A DNA stretch of 64,000 nucleotides from Phytoactinopolyspora limicola (GCF_011320225.1 NZ_JAAOEN010000004.1:362889-426888); one strand, 5' to 3'; positions 1-9,016 are shown, counted from the first letter of the stretch. The notes: generated by a model not told the origin, from the sequence alone. A program made the numbers and translations.

Positions 1-64
1 CTCCCGGTGATCATTGGCTTTGGACTACCGGATCCGGTAGTCAAAAGCCAATGATCACCGGGAG
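1..64. terminator. 64-bp GATC-edged palindrome (family A)
   Basis: The two 32-bp arms pair over the whole element with a single mismatch (G22 against A43) and meet at a central GGATCC. The same inner stem (ending in GACTACCGG) recurs at 10056-10125 and 48997-49060. The right-arm TGATCA at 52-57 supplies the TGA stop (55-57, minus strand) of the ABC ATPase gene to its right. The position directly at the gene end suggests a rho-independent-like or bidirectional terminator. There is no U-tract, so a processing or pausing hairpin is also possible. What lies to the left is outside the window. Confidence 0.75.
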
Positions 65-1143
65 GAGGGGGAGGAGGGAGGTGGGGTGGTGGTGACGCCG
101 TGCAGATGACACGCGGCAAACTGCTCCACGCTGGCACTCCCACCCACGGCCTGCAGCACAGGATCGTGATCGGGGCACGGCTCGAACACCTTCGGACACC
201 GGGTGCGGAACCGGCACCCCGACGGCGGCGCGGCGGGGCTCGGGATGTCGCCAGCCAGGACGATCCGCCGACGCTCCCGCTCACGTTCCGGCTCAGGCAC
301 CGGCACCGCCGACACCAACGCCTCCGTGTACGGGTGTTCCGGCTTACTGACCAGCGACGACGCTGCCCCCACCTCCACCACCCGGCCCAGATACATCACC
401 GCTACCCGGTCCGCGATCTGGCGGACCGCCGCCAGGTCATGTGACACGAACAGATACGTCAGACCCAGCTCACGCTGGAGCCGCACGAGCAGGTTGAGCA
501 CCGTGGCCTGCACCGATACGTCGAGGGAAGCAATCGGCTCGTCACAGACGATGAAGTCCGGCTCGCCGGCCAGCGCGCGGGCGATCCCTACCCGCTGACG
601 TTGACCGCCCGAGAACTCGTGTGGGTACCGACCCCGGTGATCAGGGTTGAGCCCGACGATCTCCATCAACTCACCGACCCGGGCGGCCCGCCGGGCCCGG
701 CCGCGGTGCAGCCGGTGGATAGCCAAGGGCTCACCGATGCAGTCACCCACGGTCCGACGTGGATCAAGCGAGGCGTACGGATCCTGGAAGATCATCGCCA
801 TCCGGCGCCGCAACGAGCGCAACTCGCTCGCCGGCAACGACGTCACGTCCGTACCGTCGAACTCGACCCGGCCCGCGGTGGGCTCCACGAGTCGCAGCAA
901 TGCGTTGCCCAAAGTGGACTTCCCGCAGCCGGACTCTCCCACCAAGCCGAGTGTTTCGCCCCGACGAACCTCGAGGTCGACGCCGTCGACGGCGCGTACG
1001 TGCCCGACCACACCCCGCAACGGCGTGCCGGACCGGATCGGAAAGTACACCCGCAGCCCTGAAGCCGCCACCAGCACATCGGCGCCCATGGTGGCCGGAC
1101 GATCCGCGGCAGTAGGCCCAGTGGTCTCGTCGTCGCCCATCAT
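55..1143 (-). CDS. Dpp/Opp-type ABC importer ATP-binding protein (DppF-like)
   Basis: A 362-aa ATPase subunit of a peptide/nickel-type importer, last gene of the operon. Walker [10 protein letters not shown] lies at about residues 69-77, the Q-loop in [11 protein letters not shown] near 118, the signature SGGQRQR near 177 and Walker B FIVCDEP near 196. The C-terminal Cys-containing oligopeptide-binding extension (CRFRTRCP) typical of Dpp/Opp ATPases follows. The start is the ATG at 1143, which overlaps the stop of the upstream ATPase gene by 4 bp (ATGA); a second ATG follows directly. The stop codon lies inside the palindrome at 1-64, and the last residues ([12 protein letters not shown]) are low complexity. 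The substrate cannot be deduced beyond the family. Confidence 0.93.
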   Translation of the reverse strand: MMGDDETTGPTAADRPATMGADVLVAASGLRVYFPIRSGTPLRGVVGHVRAVDGVDLEVRRGETLGLVGESGCGKSTLGNALLRLVEPTAGRVEFDGTDVTSLPASELRSLRRRMAMIFQDPYASLDPRRTVGDCIGEPLAIHRLHRGRARRAARVGELMEIVGLNPDHRGRYPHEFSGGQRQRVGIARALAGEPDFIVCDEPIASLDVSVQATVLNLLVRLQRELGLTYLFVSHDLAAVRQIADRVAVMYLGRVVEVGAASSLVSKPEHPYTEALVSAVPVPEPERERERRRIVLAGDIPSPAAPPSGCRFRTRCPKVFEPCPDHDPVLQAVGGSASVEQFAACHLHGVTTTPPPSSPSSR

Positions 1144-2240
1144 GCACCCTCCGGCGAGTAGAACGTCGCCGCCCAGTGCCGCCGGCCACCGGCTACCGGG
1201 GTCAACGGCGGAACCTCGTGTGCACACCGCTCGTCGGCGCGGATCGGGCACCGCGGGAAGAACGCGCACCCGGCCGGCAGCGCCACCGGATCCGGTGGAA
1301 GACCCGGGATGGTCAGCAGCGGGTCCCGCTCACGTGCGGTGCGTGGATCGTCGACGACGGGCATCGCACCCAGCAGGCCGCGGGTATACGGATGCACCGG
1401 CGCACCGAACATTTCGGCCGCGCTGCCTTCCTCGACCGTGCGGCCGGCGTACATGACGAGGACGTGGTCGGCGATCCCGGCCACCACTCCGAGATCGTGG
1501 GTGATCCACACCACCCCCATCCCGCGTTCGTCCTGCAATCGCCGGATCAGTTCCAGGATCTGCGCCTGCACCGTGACGTCGAGCGCGGTGGTGGCCTCGT
1601 CGGCGATGAGAACCCGTGGTTCACCGGCCAGCGCCACCGCGATCATGACCCGCTGGCGCATCCCTCCGGACAGCTCGTGGGGATAGGCGTCCAATCGCGA
1701 TGCCGGGTCGGGGATGCCGACTTCGGCTAGCAACTCCGCAGCTCGGCTCCGGGCGGCCGCCTTCGGCACCGACTGGTGCGCCCGGATCGCCTCGACGACC
1801 TGCCGCCCGACCGTCAGCACCGGGTTGAGGGAGGTCATCGGGTCCTGGAACACCATGCCGATGCCGGCGCCTCGGACCTGCCGCAGCTTGTCCTCCGACC
1901 GGCCGACCAGCTCCGCTCCGTCGAAGGTAGCGCTCCCCCACACCTGAGTGGTGGCCGGCAAGAGACCCAGCAGTGCAAGGATGCCGACGCTCTTTCCGGA
2001 CCCGGACTCACCGACGATGGCCAACGTCCGGCCCGGCGGCACGTCGTAAGAGATGCCGTTGACGACGTGGGCCAACCCGCGCCGGGTCCGGAAGGCGACC
2101 CGCAGGTCGCGCACCGCCAACACTGCCGAGCCCGCGGCGCCGTCCGCACCGCCCGGCCCGGCCCCACCGCCCGGCCCGTCCGCGCTGCCCGGCCCGGCAC
2201 CACCGGGCCGGTCCGCTGCGGGGCCCCCCACTGCCATCAT
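1140..2240 (-). CDS. Dpp/Opp-type ABC importer ATP-binding protein (DppD-like)
   Basis: A 366-aa partner ATPase of the same importer. Walker A GESGSGKS is at about 78-85, [14 protein letters not shown] follows, then [25 protein letters not shown] and the C-terminal CAFFPRCP motif. The first 40 residues are an unusual Gly/Ala/Pro-rich spacer built from near repeats ([18 protein letters not shown]), encoded by a degenerate repeat at about 2130-2220; it precedes the normal ABC domain start (VRDLRVAF). The chosen ATG at 2240 overlaps the upstream permease stop (ATGA). If the spacer is not translated, a later start is possible, but none has a better ribosome binding site. Confidence 0.92.
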   Translation of the reverse strand: MMAVGGPAADRPGGAGPGSADGPGGGAGPGGADGAAGSAVLAVRDLRVAFRTRRGLAHVVNGISYDVPPGRTLAIVGESGSGKSVGILALLGLLPATTQVWGSATFDGAELVGRSEDKLRQVRGAGIGMVFQDPMTSLNPVLTVGRQVVEAIRAHQSVPKAAARSRAAELLAEVGIPDPASRLDAYPHELSGGMRQRVMIAVALAGEPRVLIADEATTALDVTVQAQILELIRRLQDERGMGVVWITHDLGVVAGIADHVLVMYAGRTVEEGSAAEMFGAPVHPYTRGLLGAMPVVDDPRTARERDPLLTIPGLPPDPVALPAGCAFFPRCPIRADERCAHEVPPLTPVAGGRRHWAATFYSPEGA

Positions 2241-3217
2241 CGTCCGGCCCCTTTCCCGGTCAGCACCGATCGCTGCCGCGGATCGAGCACGTCCCGCAGC
2301 GCGTCGCCGAGCACGTTGAACGCCAGCACCACGAAGAAAATCGCCAACCCGGGGAACAGCGCCATCCACCAGGCGTGCTCGACGAACCCACGCCCCTCGG
2401 ACAACATGAGGCCCCACGACGGGTTGGGTGGTTGGGTGCCGAGGCCGACGAAGCTTAGCGCCGCCTCGGACAGGATCGCGAAAGCCAGGCTGATCGTGGT
2501 TTGGACGATGATCGGCGGCGCGGCATTGGGCAGCACGTGCCGGAAGATGATGCGTAGGCTGCCCGCGCCGCTGGCCCGGGAGGCCCGGATGAACACTTCC
2601 TCCCGCACGCTGAGCACACTGGCCCGGGTCACGCGGGCGAAGATCGGCGTGTAGACGATGCCGATGGCGATCATCGCGTTGTTCTCTCCGCGCCCCAGGA
2701 TGGCCAGCACGGCTATCGCCATCAACAGTGCGGGGAATGCGAAGAGCATGTCCATGAACCGCATCAGGGCGTCGTCGAGCCATCGGCCGAAGTACCCGGC
2801 GAACAGGCCGATCAGCACCCCCGCTACCAGAGAGATCCCGACGGCGACCGCGCCGACCCGCAACGACACCTCGGCTCCCATCAGTACCCGGGAGAACACA
2901 TCACGGCCGAACTCGTCGGTGCCGAACCAGTGATCGGTGGATGGTGACTCCAACTGGCCACCAACGAACTGCTCGTTGTACCCATACGGAGCCAGCCACT
3001 CGCCCAGAACCCCTACCAGGACGAGCAGCAGGAGCACCAACGACGCGGCTACCGCCATCGGGTTCCGCGCCAGCAGCAGGAGTGTCTCCTGCCATCGGGG
3101 ACGGTGTTTGTCTCCGACGACGTCGAGCCGGTCCGTTGCGCCGAGCCGGTCCGTTGCGCCGGGCTGGGTCGGCCCGGCCGCGCCGGTCGGCCCGCCGCCT
3201 CTCGTCTCGTCGTTCAT
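2237..3217 (-). CDS. Dpp/Opp-type ABC importer permease (DppC-like)
   Basis: A 326-aa inner-membrane permease of the BPD_transp_1 family. A short Gly/Thr/Asp-rich cytoplasmic N-terminus contains a duplicated GATDRL hexapeptide (18-bp DNA repeat near 3127-3162). One N-terminal membrane helix follows, then the periplasmic segment with the typical HWFGTDEFGRDVFSR motif, and the permease core with the EAA loop (RASGAGSLRIIFRHVLPN). The start ATG at 3217 overlaps the stop of the upstream permease by 4 bp. It would form the heterodimeric channel with the protein encoded by 3214-4170. Confidence 0.93.
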   Translation of the reverse strand: MNDETRGGGPTGAAGPTQPGATDRLGATDRLDVVGDKHRPRWQETLLLLARNPMAVAASLVLLLLVLVGVLGEWLAPYGYNEQFVGGQLESPSTDHWFGTDEFGRDVFSRVLMGAEVSLRVGAVAVGISLVAGVLIGLFAGYFGRWLDDALMRFMDMLFAFPALLMAIAVLAILGRGENNAMIAIGIVYTPIFARVTRASVLSVREEVFIRASRASGAGSLRIIFRHVLPNAAPPIIVQTTISLAFAILSEAALSFVGLGTQPPNPSWGLMLSEGRGFVEHAWWMALFPGLAIFFVVLAFNVLGDALRDVLDPRQRSVLTGKGAGR

Positions 3218-4170
3218 GAGCCCGCCCTCTGGTAGCGGATCCGGGGGTCGAGTTTGGCGTAGAGCAGATCGACGACGAGGTTCACGACGAGGAAGATGAC
3301 GGCGAACAGCAGCACCGCGCCTTGCAACAGTGAGTAGTCGCGGCCTTCGACGGCTTGCAGCGCCATCTGTCCGAGCCCCGGCCACGCGAACACGATCTCG
3401 ACGATGACCACCCCCGACAGCAGGTAGGCCAACTGCACGCCGCCGACGGTGACCAGTGGCAGCATCGCGTTGCGCAGAACATGCCAGGTGAGGACGTCAC
3501 GGGCCCGCATCCCCTTGGCTCGTGCGGCCCGCACGTGGTCTTGACCCAAGGCCTCCAGGACCGACGAGCGCACGAATCTGGTCAGGATCGAGCCGCTGGC
3601 CACGCCAGCGGTAATCGCGGGCATGATCAGGTGCCGGGCCCACTCCACCGGATCGTCGGTCAGCCCGACGTAACCGCCTGAGGGAAGCCAGCCGAGTGTC
3701 CCGGCGAAGATCAGGATGAACATGATGCCCATCCAGAAGTCGGGGATACTCAGCCCCGCCTGGCTACTCACCGTCGCGAACCAGTCGACGACCGAACGTG
3801 GACGCAGCGCCGAGATCGTGCCCAGCGGGATCGCGATCAGCAGGGCGACGACGATCGCCGCCAGCGCCAACGACACCGTGGCCGGAACCCGTTCCAGGAT
3901 CAACTCGCTCACCGGCCGGCCGCTGCGGAAGCTCACGCCGAGGTCGCCGGTCAACGCGTTGCCGATCCAGTTGAAGTACTGCACTACCAGGGGGTCGTCC
4001 AACCCGGCGCGTTCCCGCATCGCCAGGTAGGTGGCTTCGGTGCCGCGGGTGCCGAGGGCCTGCCGGATCGGGTCACCCGGCACCAGATGCATGATCGCGA
4101 AGACGAGGATGCTCACCCCGATCAGCACGATCACCGCTTGGAGCAGGCGGCGCAGGACGTATCCGCTCAC
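3214..4170 (-). CDS. Dpp/Opp-type ABC importer permease (DppB-like)
   Basis: A 318-aa permease beginning with the family signature YVLRRLLQAVIVLIGVS and containing the conserved HLVPGDP segment near residue 30 and the EAA loop (AARAKGMRARDVLTWHVLRN). Six membrane helices are expected. It is the first permease gene after the binding protein, separated from it by 124 bp that contain a hairpin (4213-4264). The start is GTG at 4170 with no clear Shine-Dalgarno sequence. Confidence 0.93.
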   Translation of the reverse strand: MSGYVLRRLLQAVIVLIGVSILVFAIMHLVPGDPIRQALGTRGTEATYLAMRERAGLDDPLVVQYFNWIGNALTGDLGVSFRSGRPVSELILERVPATVSLALAAIVVALLIAIPLGTISALRPRSVVDWFATVSSQAGLSIPDFWMGIMFILIFAGTLGWLPSGGYVGLTDDPVEWARHLIMPAITAGVASGSILTRFVRSSVLEALGQDHVRAARAKGMRARDVLTWHVLRNAMLPLVTVGGVQLAYLLSGVVIVEIVFAWPGLGQMALQAVEGRDYSLLQGAVLLFAVIFLVVNLVVDLLYAKLDPRIRYQRAGS

Positions 4171-4212
4171 TGATCACCGACCCAGGCAGCACCCGCCACC
4201 ACGGCCCGACCA

Positions 4213-4264
4213 TGATCGTCGTCCGTCCGGAGGGGCTCTGCCTCCCCAAGACGGACAACGATCA
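4213..4264. terminator. Imperfect GATC-edged hairpin between binding protein and permease genes
   Basis: TGATCGT (4213-4219) pairs with ACGATCA (4258-4264), and GTCCGTC (4221-4227) with GACGGAC (4250-4256), with one mismatch between the two blocks and a G/C-rich loop. The outer TGATC motif is shared with the longer palindromes in this window. The position directly after the solute-binding-protein gene fits the usual attenuating or mRNA-stabilising hairpin that makes the binding protein more abundant than the permeases. Confidence 0.55.
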
Positions 4265-4294
4265 CGCCGCGGCGGCTCCGCAGCCCCGGAGACA

Positions 4295-5899
4295 TCACTC
4301 CGGCAGCGTCACGTTCTCGAAGTTGATCGCCCGGTCGGGCCGGATCTCGTAGCCGCCCAGGCCGTCCGCCCAGGCCTGCACCACGTCGGGGTTGTACAGG
4401 TAGATGTAGCTCGCCTCACCGGCGATCAGCTCCGCGGCTTGGTCGTACAGGGCCTTCCGGGCGTCCTGATCGGTCTCGGCGGCGGCTTGCTCCAGCAGAC
4501 CGTCCAACTCGTCGTTGTGGTACCCCTGGGCGTTGAAGCCACCCTCGCTGTAGTGCTGAGCGTGGTAGAAGTCGAACGGGTCGAGGTTGCCCAACCAGGA
4601 CCACATGAACGCGTCGAACTCCCCCTCAGCCTGCCGGTCCAGCCAGGTACTGCTGGGCTCCTGCTCGATGGTGACGTCGATGCCGATCTCGGCGAGGTTG
4701 GATTCGATCACCTGAGCGGCCTGTACACCCTCGGTGTCCTGGACGACCATCAGGCCGAGCGGCTGCCCCTCGTCGACGCCAGCCGCGTCGAGCAGCTGAC
4801 GGGCCTGGCCGGGGTCATGGTCGAACGGCGTGTAGTCGTGGTACCAGAAGCTGTCTTCGGGGATGGCGGTCTGGTTGACCGTTGCCGCGCCGAACTGTGC
4901 GACGTCGACCACCTGCTGGCGGTTGATCCCGAACGCGACCGCCTGCCGAGCCTCGATCTGGTCCCATGGTTCGACGGCCTGATTGAGTGCGACGTACCAG
5001 TAGTCGACGCTGGGCGAGACCCCCACCTCGATACCGGATTCATCGCCAAGACCGTCGATGTCCTGCGGCGGGATGTTGTCGGTCCAGTGGATCTCACCGG
5101 TGCGCAACGCGGTCAGCGCCGTGGTCGCCTCACCGATGTAACGGAACTCCACCGCCTCGATCGAGGCGGGGCCACCCCAGTACTCGTCGTAGGCGGTGAT
5201 GGTGATCCCCCCTGCGCCCAAGGTGCCGAGCTCGAACGGACCGGTGCCCACCGCCTCCGTCGCGAGATCCACCTCGTCGGCGGCTCCCTCCGGGATGATC
5301 GACATACCTTTGAAGCCGCCGATGTTGGCCAGCAATGCGGGTGTCGGCTCGGTGAGGGTGATGACGACGGTGTGATCGTCCGCGGCGCTGATCTCGTCTA
5401 CCGAAGCGAACCGGAAGGCGTTGGCCATCTCGTCGTCGATGATCCGGTTGAACGAATAGACGACGTCGGCGGCGGTGAAGTCGCTTCCGTCGTGGAAGGT
5501 CACCCCCTCGCGAAGCGTGAACGTCCAGGTGAGGCCGTCGTCGCTGGTGTCCCACTCAGTGGCGAGACTGGGCTGGAACTCACCGTCCGCGTCGGGCGCG
5601 ACGAGCGTGTCGTAGACGTTCTCCAGCACCTGGAAACTCGCGTAGGCCGAGGTGGCGTGGGGATCGAACTGGTCCGGCTCACCCGAGATCGCGGCGATCA
5701 AGGTGCCCCGCGGCGCTTCGTCGGCGTCGGGATCGTCATCCGCGGCGCCGGGGTCTTCGGTGTCGTCGGCCGGGGCGTCGTCGATGGGTACCCCTTCGTC
5801 GTCGCCGCCACACGCCGCCAGCGTCAGCGAGAGCCCGAGCGCCAGCGCACCCAGTGTTCGGAGTTGTCGTCGTCGTGTTGGCGCCATCGCCCTCGTCAC
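4295..5899 (-). CDS. Peptide-type ABC transporter substrate-binding lipoprotein (SBP family 5)
   Basis: A 534-aa extracellular solute-binding protein. A basic N-terminus and hydrophobic segment lead to the lipobox LAAC (Cys30), followed by an Asp/Glu-rich linker. The mature part shows SBP_bac_5 features: DPHATSAYASFQVLENVYDT, a WTFTLREGVTFHDG block and FAVGTGPF-type motifs (VGTGPFEL). First gene of the importer operon at 55-5899. The GTG at 5899 is used here; the ATG at 5887 (preceded by GAGG) would remove only four residues. A short ORF with a strong ribosome binding site lies directly upstream (5915-6001). Confidence 0.93.
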   Translation of the reverse strand: MTRAMAPTRRRQLRTLGALALGLSLTLAACGGDDEGVPIDDAPADDTEDPGAADDDPDADEAPRGTLIAAISGEPDQFDPHATSAYASFQVLENVYDTLVAPDADGEFQPSLATEWDTSDDGLTWTFTLREGVTFHDGSDFTAADVVYSFNRIIDDEMANAFRFASVDEISAADDHTVVITLTEPTPALLANIGGFKGMSIIPEGAADEVDLATEAVGTGPFELGTLGAGGITITAYDEYWGGPASIEAVEFRYIGEATTALTALRTGEIHWTDNIPPQDIDGLGDESGIEVGVSPSVDYWYVALNQAVEPWDQIEARQAVAFGINRQQVVDVAQFGAATVNQTAIPEDSFWYHDYTPFDHDPGQARQLLDAAGVDEGQPLGLMVVQDTEGVQAAQVIESNLAEIGIDVTIEQEPSSTWLDRQAEGEFDAFMWSWLGNLDPFDFYHAQHYSEGGFNAQGYHNDELDGLLEQAAAETDQDARKALYDQAAELIAGEASYIYLYNPDVVQAWADGLGGYEIRPDRAINFENVTLPE

Positions 5900-5914
5900 C
5901 CTCTCACCACAGCT

Positions 5915-6001
5915 TCATGTCCGCGACACATTAGTGATCGCCCAGGATCGGCCGGGGCCGCGCCGCCTTAGAGCTTCCGCTCTTAGCAGTCGCTTACCCA
6001 T
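5915..6001 (-). CDS. Possible 28-aa leader ORF upstream of the binding-protein gene
   Basis: ATG at 6001 is preceded on the minus strand by AAAGGAGGAGAG, one of the best Shine-Dalgarno sequences in the window. It opens a 28-codon frame (MGKRLLRAEALRRRGPGRSW...) that ends 15 bp before the GTG of the substrate-binding protein. The peptide is Arg-rich and has no signal peptide. It could be a leader peptide coupling translation into the transporter gene, or an incidental reading frame. No homology is claimed. Confidence 0.3.
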   Translation of the reverse strand: MGKRLLRAEALRRRGPGRSWAITNVSRT

Positions 6002-6203
6002 CTCTCCTCCTTTCGACCCTGTCGAGCCGACCCCTACAGCCGTCCACCCGATCCCCACCTTCACCCATGTTCGTTGCCGTTTCGTGACAAGTGTGTGATT
6101 GAACTGCCCGGCGTGTCCGGCCCGGAGAGCCCGCGACGCCCGGCGCGGACATCGGGTACCCGGCCGGCCCGCACCAGGCTTCGGCGCCGGGGCTGGCCGT
6201 ACG

Positions 6204-6246
6204 TTATCCACAGGTTCGGGGTCCGAGCGCCGATCAGTTATCCACA
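6204..6246 (+). promoter_or_regulatory. Pair of DnaA boxes upstream of the M23 peptidase gene
   Basis: Two perfect TTATCCACA nonamers lie at 6204-6212 and 6238-6246 in the same orientation, 34 bp apart (about three helical turns). The proximal box ends 53 bp before the M23 start. The same arrangement is found in front of yraN (17299-17340). The remaining parts of the 5900-6299 interval show no convincing gene other than the 28-aa ORF. Confidence 0.5.
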
Positions 6247-6299
6247 TTCGCTCGAGACCCTCCTGACAGGGCCGCTCCAGCGGGTCAGGCTCATGCGTC

Positions 6300-7334
6300 A
6301 TGAGCACCTCTCGACAACCGCCGTGGTACCCACACCGCAGCTCGCGGCGGCGCATCGTGGCCGCTGCCGTCGCCGTGGTCATGGCTGTCGCACTCACCCC
6401 AGGAACCCCGCTGGCCAGCACTCACCTGGGCGGCTGGAGTTACCCCGTGGGCCACCACGACGGACCCGCCGACGTCGTGCGTGGATTCGACCCGCCCGAC
6501 GAGCCATGGCTCGGCGGGCACCGCGGAGTCGACCTACACGCCGCCCCAGGCTCGACGGTGCGGGCCGCAGCCGCCGGACACGTCACACACGCCGGACTGG
6601 TCGCCGGCCGCGGAGTCGTCGTCGTGCGGCACGGCACACTGCGCACCACGTACGAACCCGTCGACGCGATCGTCGACGCGGGCACGGACGTCGCCGCCGG
6701 AGCGCCGATCGGTACGTTGAGCACCATCGGCAGTCACTGCCCACCGGCGGCGTGCCTGCACTGGGGCGCTATCGACGGCGAGCGTTATGTCGACCCACTC
6801 CGGCTGGTGCGCTCCCCCGCTGTCCGGCTCCTGCCGCTGGGCGAGCGAACACTGACCGAACGGCCGCCTCCACCACCACGTCGGCCCGAGCCAACCGGCC
6901 TACGATGGCCGGTGCGCAACCCCTACGTCACCTCTCCGTACGGCATGCGCACACACCCCATTACCGGCGTGCGCAAACTTCACGACGGCACCGACCTCCG
7001 GGCCCCATGCGGCACACCTATCCTCGCCGCGGCCGCCGGTGAAGTGGTTAGCGTGGGCAGCCGCGGCGCCTACGGTCTCCAGGTGGGCATACACCACGGC
7101 ACATTCGGCTCGACCACTCTGGCTACGTCCTACAGTCACCTGTCTCGGTTCGCCGTCGAGCGCGGGCAGCCGGTCGACGTGGGCGAGGTGATCGGCTGGG
7201 CCGGCACCACCGGGTTGTCCACCGGCTGCCACCTGCATTTCATGGTCTACGCCGACGGCCGGCTCACCAACCCCACGGACTGGCTGCCCGCGGACGAAGC
7301 GGCGGCGCGTTCCCCGGCCGGCCCCAACCCGTGA
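6300..7334 (+). CDS. M23 (LytM-type) peptidase with two tandem domains
   Basis: A 344-aa predicted secreted peptidoglycan endopeptidase. Residues 1-40 form a signal peptide ending near TPLAS. Domain 1 (about 65-165) keeps HRGVD (H74, D78), but the HxH motif has become CLH (C152, H154). Domain 2 (about 205-330), after a proline-rich linker (PPPPPRRPEP), has intact HDGTD (H228, D232) and HLH (H311, H313). Domain 2 should therefore bind zinc and cleave stem peptides, while domain 1 is probably impaired. An M23 gene sits at this place, next to xerC-dprA, in Mycobacterium and Streptomyces; here rpsB-tsf, its usual left neighbour, is replaced by the importer operon. Confidence 0.9.
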   Translation: MSTSRQPPWYPHRSSRRRIVAAAVAVVMAVALTPGTPLASTHLGGWSYPVGHHDGPADVVRGFDPPDEPWLGGHRGVDLHAAPGSTVRAAAAGHVTHAGLVAGRGVVVVRHGTLRTTYEPVDAIVDAGTDVAAGAPIGTLSTIGSHCPPAACLHWGAIDGERYVDPLRLVRSPAVRLLPLGERTLTERPPPPPRRPEPTGLRWPVRNPYVTSPYGMRTHPITGVRKLHDGTDLRAPCGTPILAAAAGEVVSVGSRGAYGLQVGIHHGTFGSTTLATSYSHLSRFAVERGQPVDVGEVIGWAGTTGLSTGCHLHFMVYADGRLTNPTDWLPADEAAARSPAGPNP

Positions 7335-7665
7335 CGGCGTCCCGCCAGGCGGATAGGTCCTATTCCGGTCTCGAATGATCGCTGTGCCGCCCCCGGTCCG
7401 CTGCCACACTCGGCATTGCTGCCCCGGCGGGAGCGGTCCATCACCGGCCTAGTGTCGGCAGACGGGGGGCTCCCGCCGGGCCCGTTCCAGTCCTGGGCGT
7501 GGGCGACCGTGGGGCCGCCGGCCGTCGAACCAAGCATTGTCGTACGCCTCACCACGCAGCGCCGTGGGCCCAGCACCGTCGTCCCGCGGGGCTCACCCGG
7601 CCGATGTCACTCGCCCCACGCGCGGACGACGCCAGCGACGTCGAAACAACCCAGGAGGCGAGCAG
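7335..7665. other. Gene-free interval with a 12-bp stem inverted repeat
   Basis: No credible gene is seen in these 331 bp. CCCGGCGGGAGC (7423-7434) and GCTCCCGCCGGG (7469-7480) form a perfect 12-bp stem with a 34-nt loop about 90 bp after the M23 stop, a possible terminator. The downstream half leads to the strong AGGAGG (7653-7658) of the SDR gene. Confidence 0.4.
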
Positions 7666-8460
7666 GTGCCCACCGCCGATTCACCACCTGACACACCTCC
7701 GATGAGCCCCCCGCGGTCACCCGCGGATCAGCCCGGCTCGCACCCACTCCATGGGGCGCGGCGCGTCGTCGTCATTGGCGGTACCGGCGGGATCGGCGCG
7801 GCCGTCGCCCAGCGTTTCGCCCGCGACGGTGCCGACGTCGTCGCCGCTGGGCTGAACACTCACGCCGGGCCGATTCCGGTATCCGACATCGGCACCGTCG
7901 AACTGGCCGAGTTGGACATCCGCCGAGACGGCGCGGTCGAATCGCTCATCGCCGGCCAGGACCGGCTGGACGTCCTCGTCAACGCCGCCGGTGTGCTCCG
8001 TCGCGACGACGAGTTCAGACCAGACGTCTTCGTCGACGTGCTCCAGGTCAACCTCGTCGGCACCATGCGGGCGTGTGTAGCGGCTCGACCACTGCTGGCC
8101 GAATCCGCTGGGTGCATCGTCAACGTCGCATCAATGCTCAGCTACTTCGGCGGTCCACGGGTACCCGCCTACACGGCCAGCAAGGGCGGCGTGGCCCAAC
8201 TCACCAAGTCGCTGGCGGTGGCATGGGCGGCCGCCGGCATCCGGGTCAACGCCGTCGCCCCGGGCTGGATCCGCACCGAACTGACCAGGGAGTTGCGCGA
8301 ATCCGACCAGACCGGCAGTCGGATCGTCGAACGCACGCCGATGGGCCGGTGGGGTGAGGCCCACGACGTCGCCGGCGCCGTGGCGTTCTTGGCCAGCCCC
8401 GACGCCGCCTTCATCACCGGCGCGATCCTGCCCGTCGACGGCGGCTACCTCGCTACCTGA
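7666..8460 (+). CDS. SDR-family oxidoreductase
   Basis: A 264-aa NAD(P)-dependent short-chain dehydrogenase/reductase. The N-terminal 30 residues are Pro/Ser-rich. The Rossmann GGTGGIG motif is at about 38-44, NAAG at 106-109, the catalytic Ser at 156 and YTASK at 169-173, with the usual PVDGGY C-terminal motif. The GTG at 7666 was chosen because AGGAGG lies 7 bp upstream. It is followed after 31 bp by a cupin dioxygenase gene with its own GAAGGAG, so the two are probably co-transcribed and act on the same aryl-ketone or alcohol pathway. The substrate is not readable from sequence. Confidence 0.88.
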   Translation: MPTADSPPDTPPMSPPRSPADQPGSHPLHGARRVVVIGGTGGIGAAVAQRFARDGADVVAAGLNTHAGPIPVSDIGTVELAELDIRRDGAVESLIAGQDRLDVLVNAAGVLRRDDEFRPDVFVDVLQVNLVGTMRACVAARPLLAESAGCIVNVASMLSYFGGPRVPAYTASKGGVAQLTKSLAVAWAAAGIRVNAVAPGWIRTELTRELRESDQTGSRIVERTPMGRWGEAHDVAGAVAFLASPDAAFITGAILPVDGGYLAT

Positions 8461-8491
8461 CCCACCGACGGCTCATCGAAGGAGTGTCCTC

Positions 8492-8989
8492 ATGGCCACC
8501 GCACCACACATCGCGATCTCCGCCGACTATCCGGACGAGATCTCCGTCGCCGCCCAGCCGGATGACCCGCGGGTCTGGGTTCCGCAAGCACCCAACGTGT
8601 GGTTTCGCCCGTTGATGTTCAACACCGTCGTCGGCCAGTGGTGCAATCTGCTCAAGGTCACCGCGGCTGGCATCGTGTCTCGGCATCGCCATCCGGGCGC
8701 CGTGTTCGGCTACGTGATCAAAGGACGCTGGCACTACTACGAGCACGAGTGGGTGGCCGAGGCCGGTCACTTCGTCTATGAACCACCCGGCGAGATCCAC
8801 ACGCTCGCCGTGCCGGAGGACTGCACCGAGATGATCACCTTCTTCAACATCACCGGCGCCATGGTGTACGTCGACGAAGAAGGACACCAGATCGGCTACG
8901 AAGACACCTTCACCAAGATCGACATGTGCCGGGTGCACTACGAGAACGTAGGCCTCGGCGCCGACTACGTCGACCAGTTCATCCGGTAA
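8492..8989 (+). CDS. Cupin dioxygenase, 2,4'-dihydroxyacetophenone dioxygenase family
   Basis: A 165-aa single-domain cupin. The metal-binding motif 1 is SRHRHPGAVFGYVIKG (about residues 68-83) and motif 2 contains YEPPGEIHTLAVPED. The overall sequence resembles 2,4'-dihydroxyacetophenone dioxygenase, an Fe enzyme that splits the C-C bond of 2-hydroxyacetophenones to give a hydroxybenzoate and formate; ChrR-type cupins are more distant relatives. The start ATG at 8492 has GAAGGAG 8 bp upstream. With the preceding SDR and the following LysR gene it could form a small aryl-ketone degradation module. The family call is fairly secure, the exact substrate is inference. Confidence 0.78.
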   Translation: MATAPHIAISADYPDEISVAAQPDDPRVWVPQAPNVWFRPLMFNTVVGQWCNLLKVTAAGIVSRHRHPGAVFGYVIKGRWHYYEHEWVAEAGHFVYEPPGEIHTLAVPEDCTEMITFFNITGAMVYVDEEGHQIGYEDTFTKIDMCRVHYENVGLGADYVDQFIR

Positions 8990-9016
8990 CCCGTCAGAGG
9001 GCACCACGCGGACCAG

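Noticed and set aside
4031-5971. 646-codon open frame on the plus strand
   Set aside because: It is antisense to the permease and binding-protein genes, whose protein motifs, lipobox and operon junctions are clear; long antisense frames are expected at this GC content.
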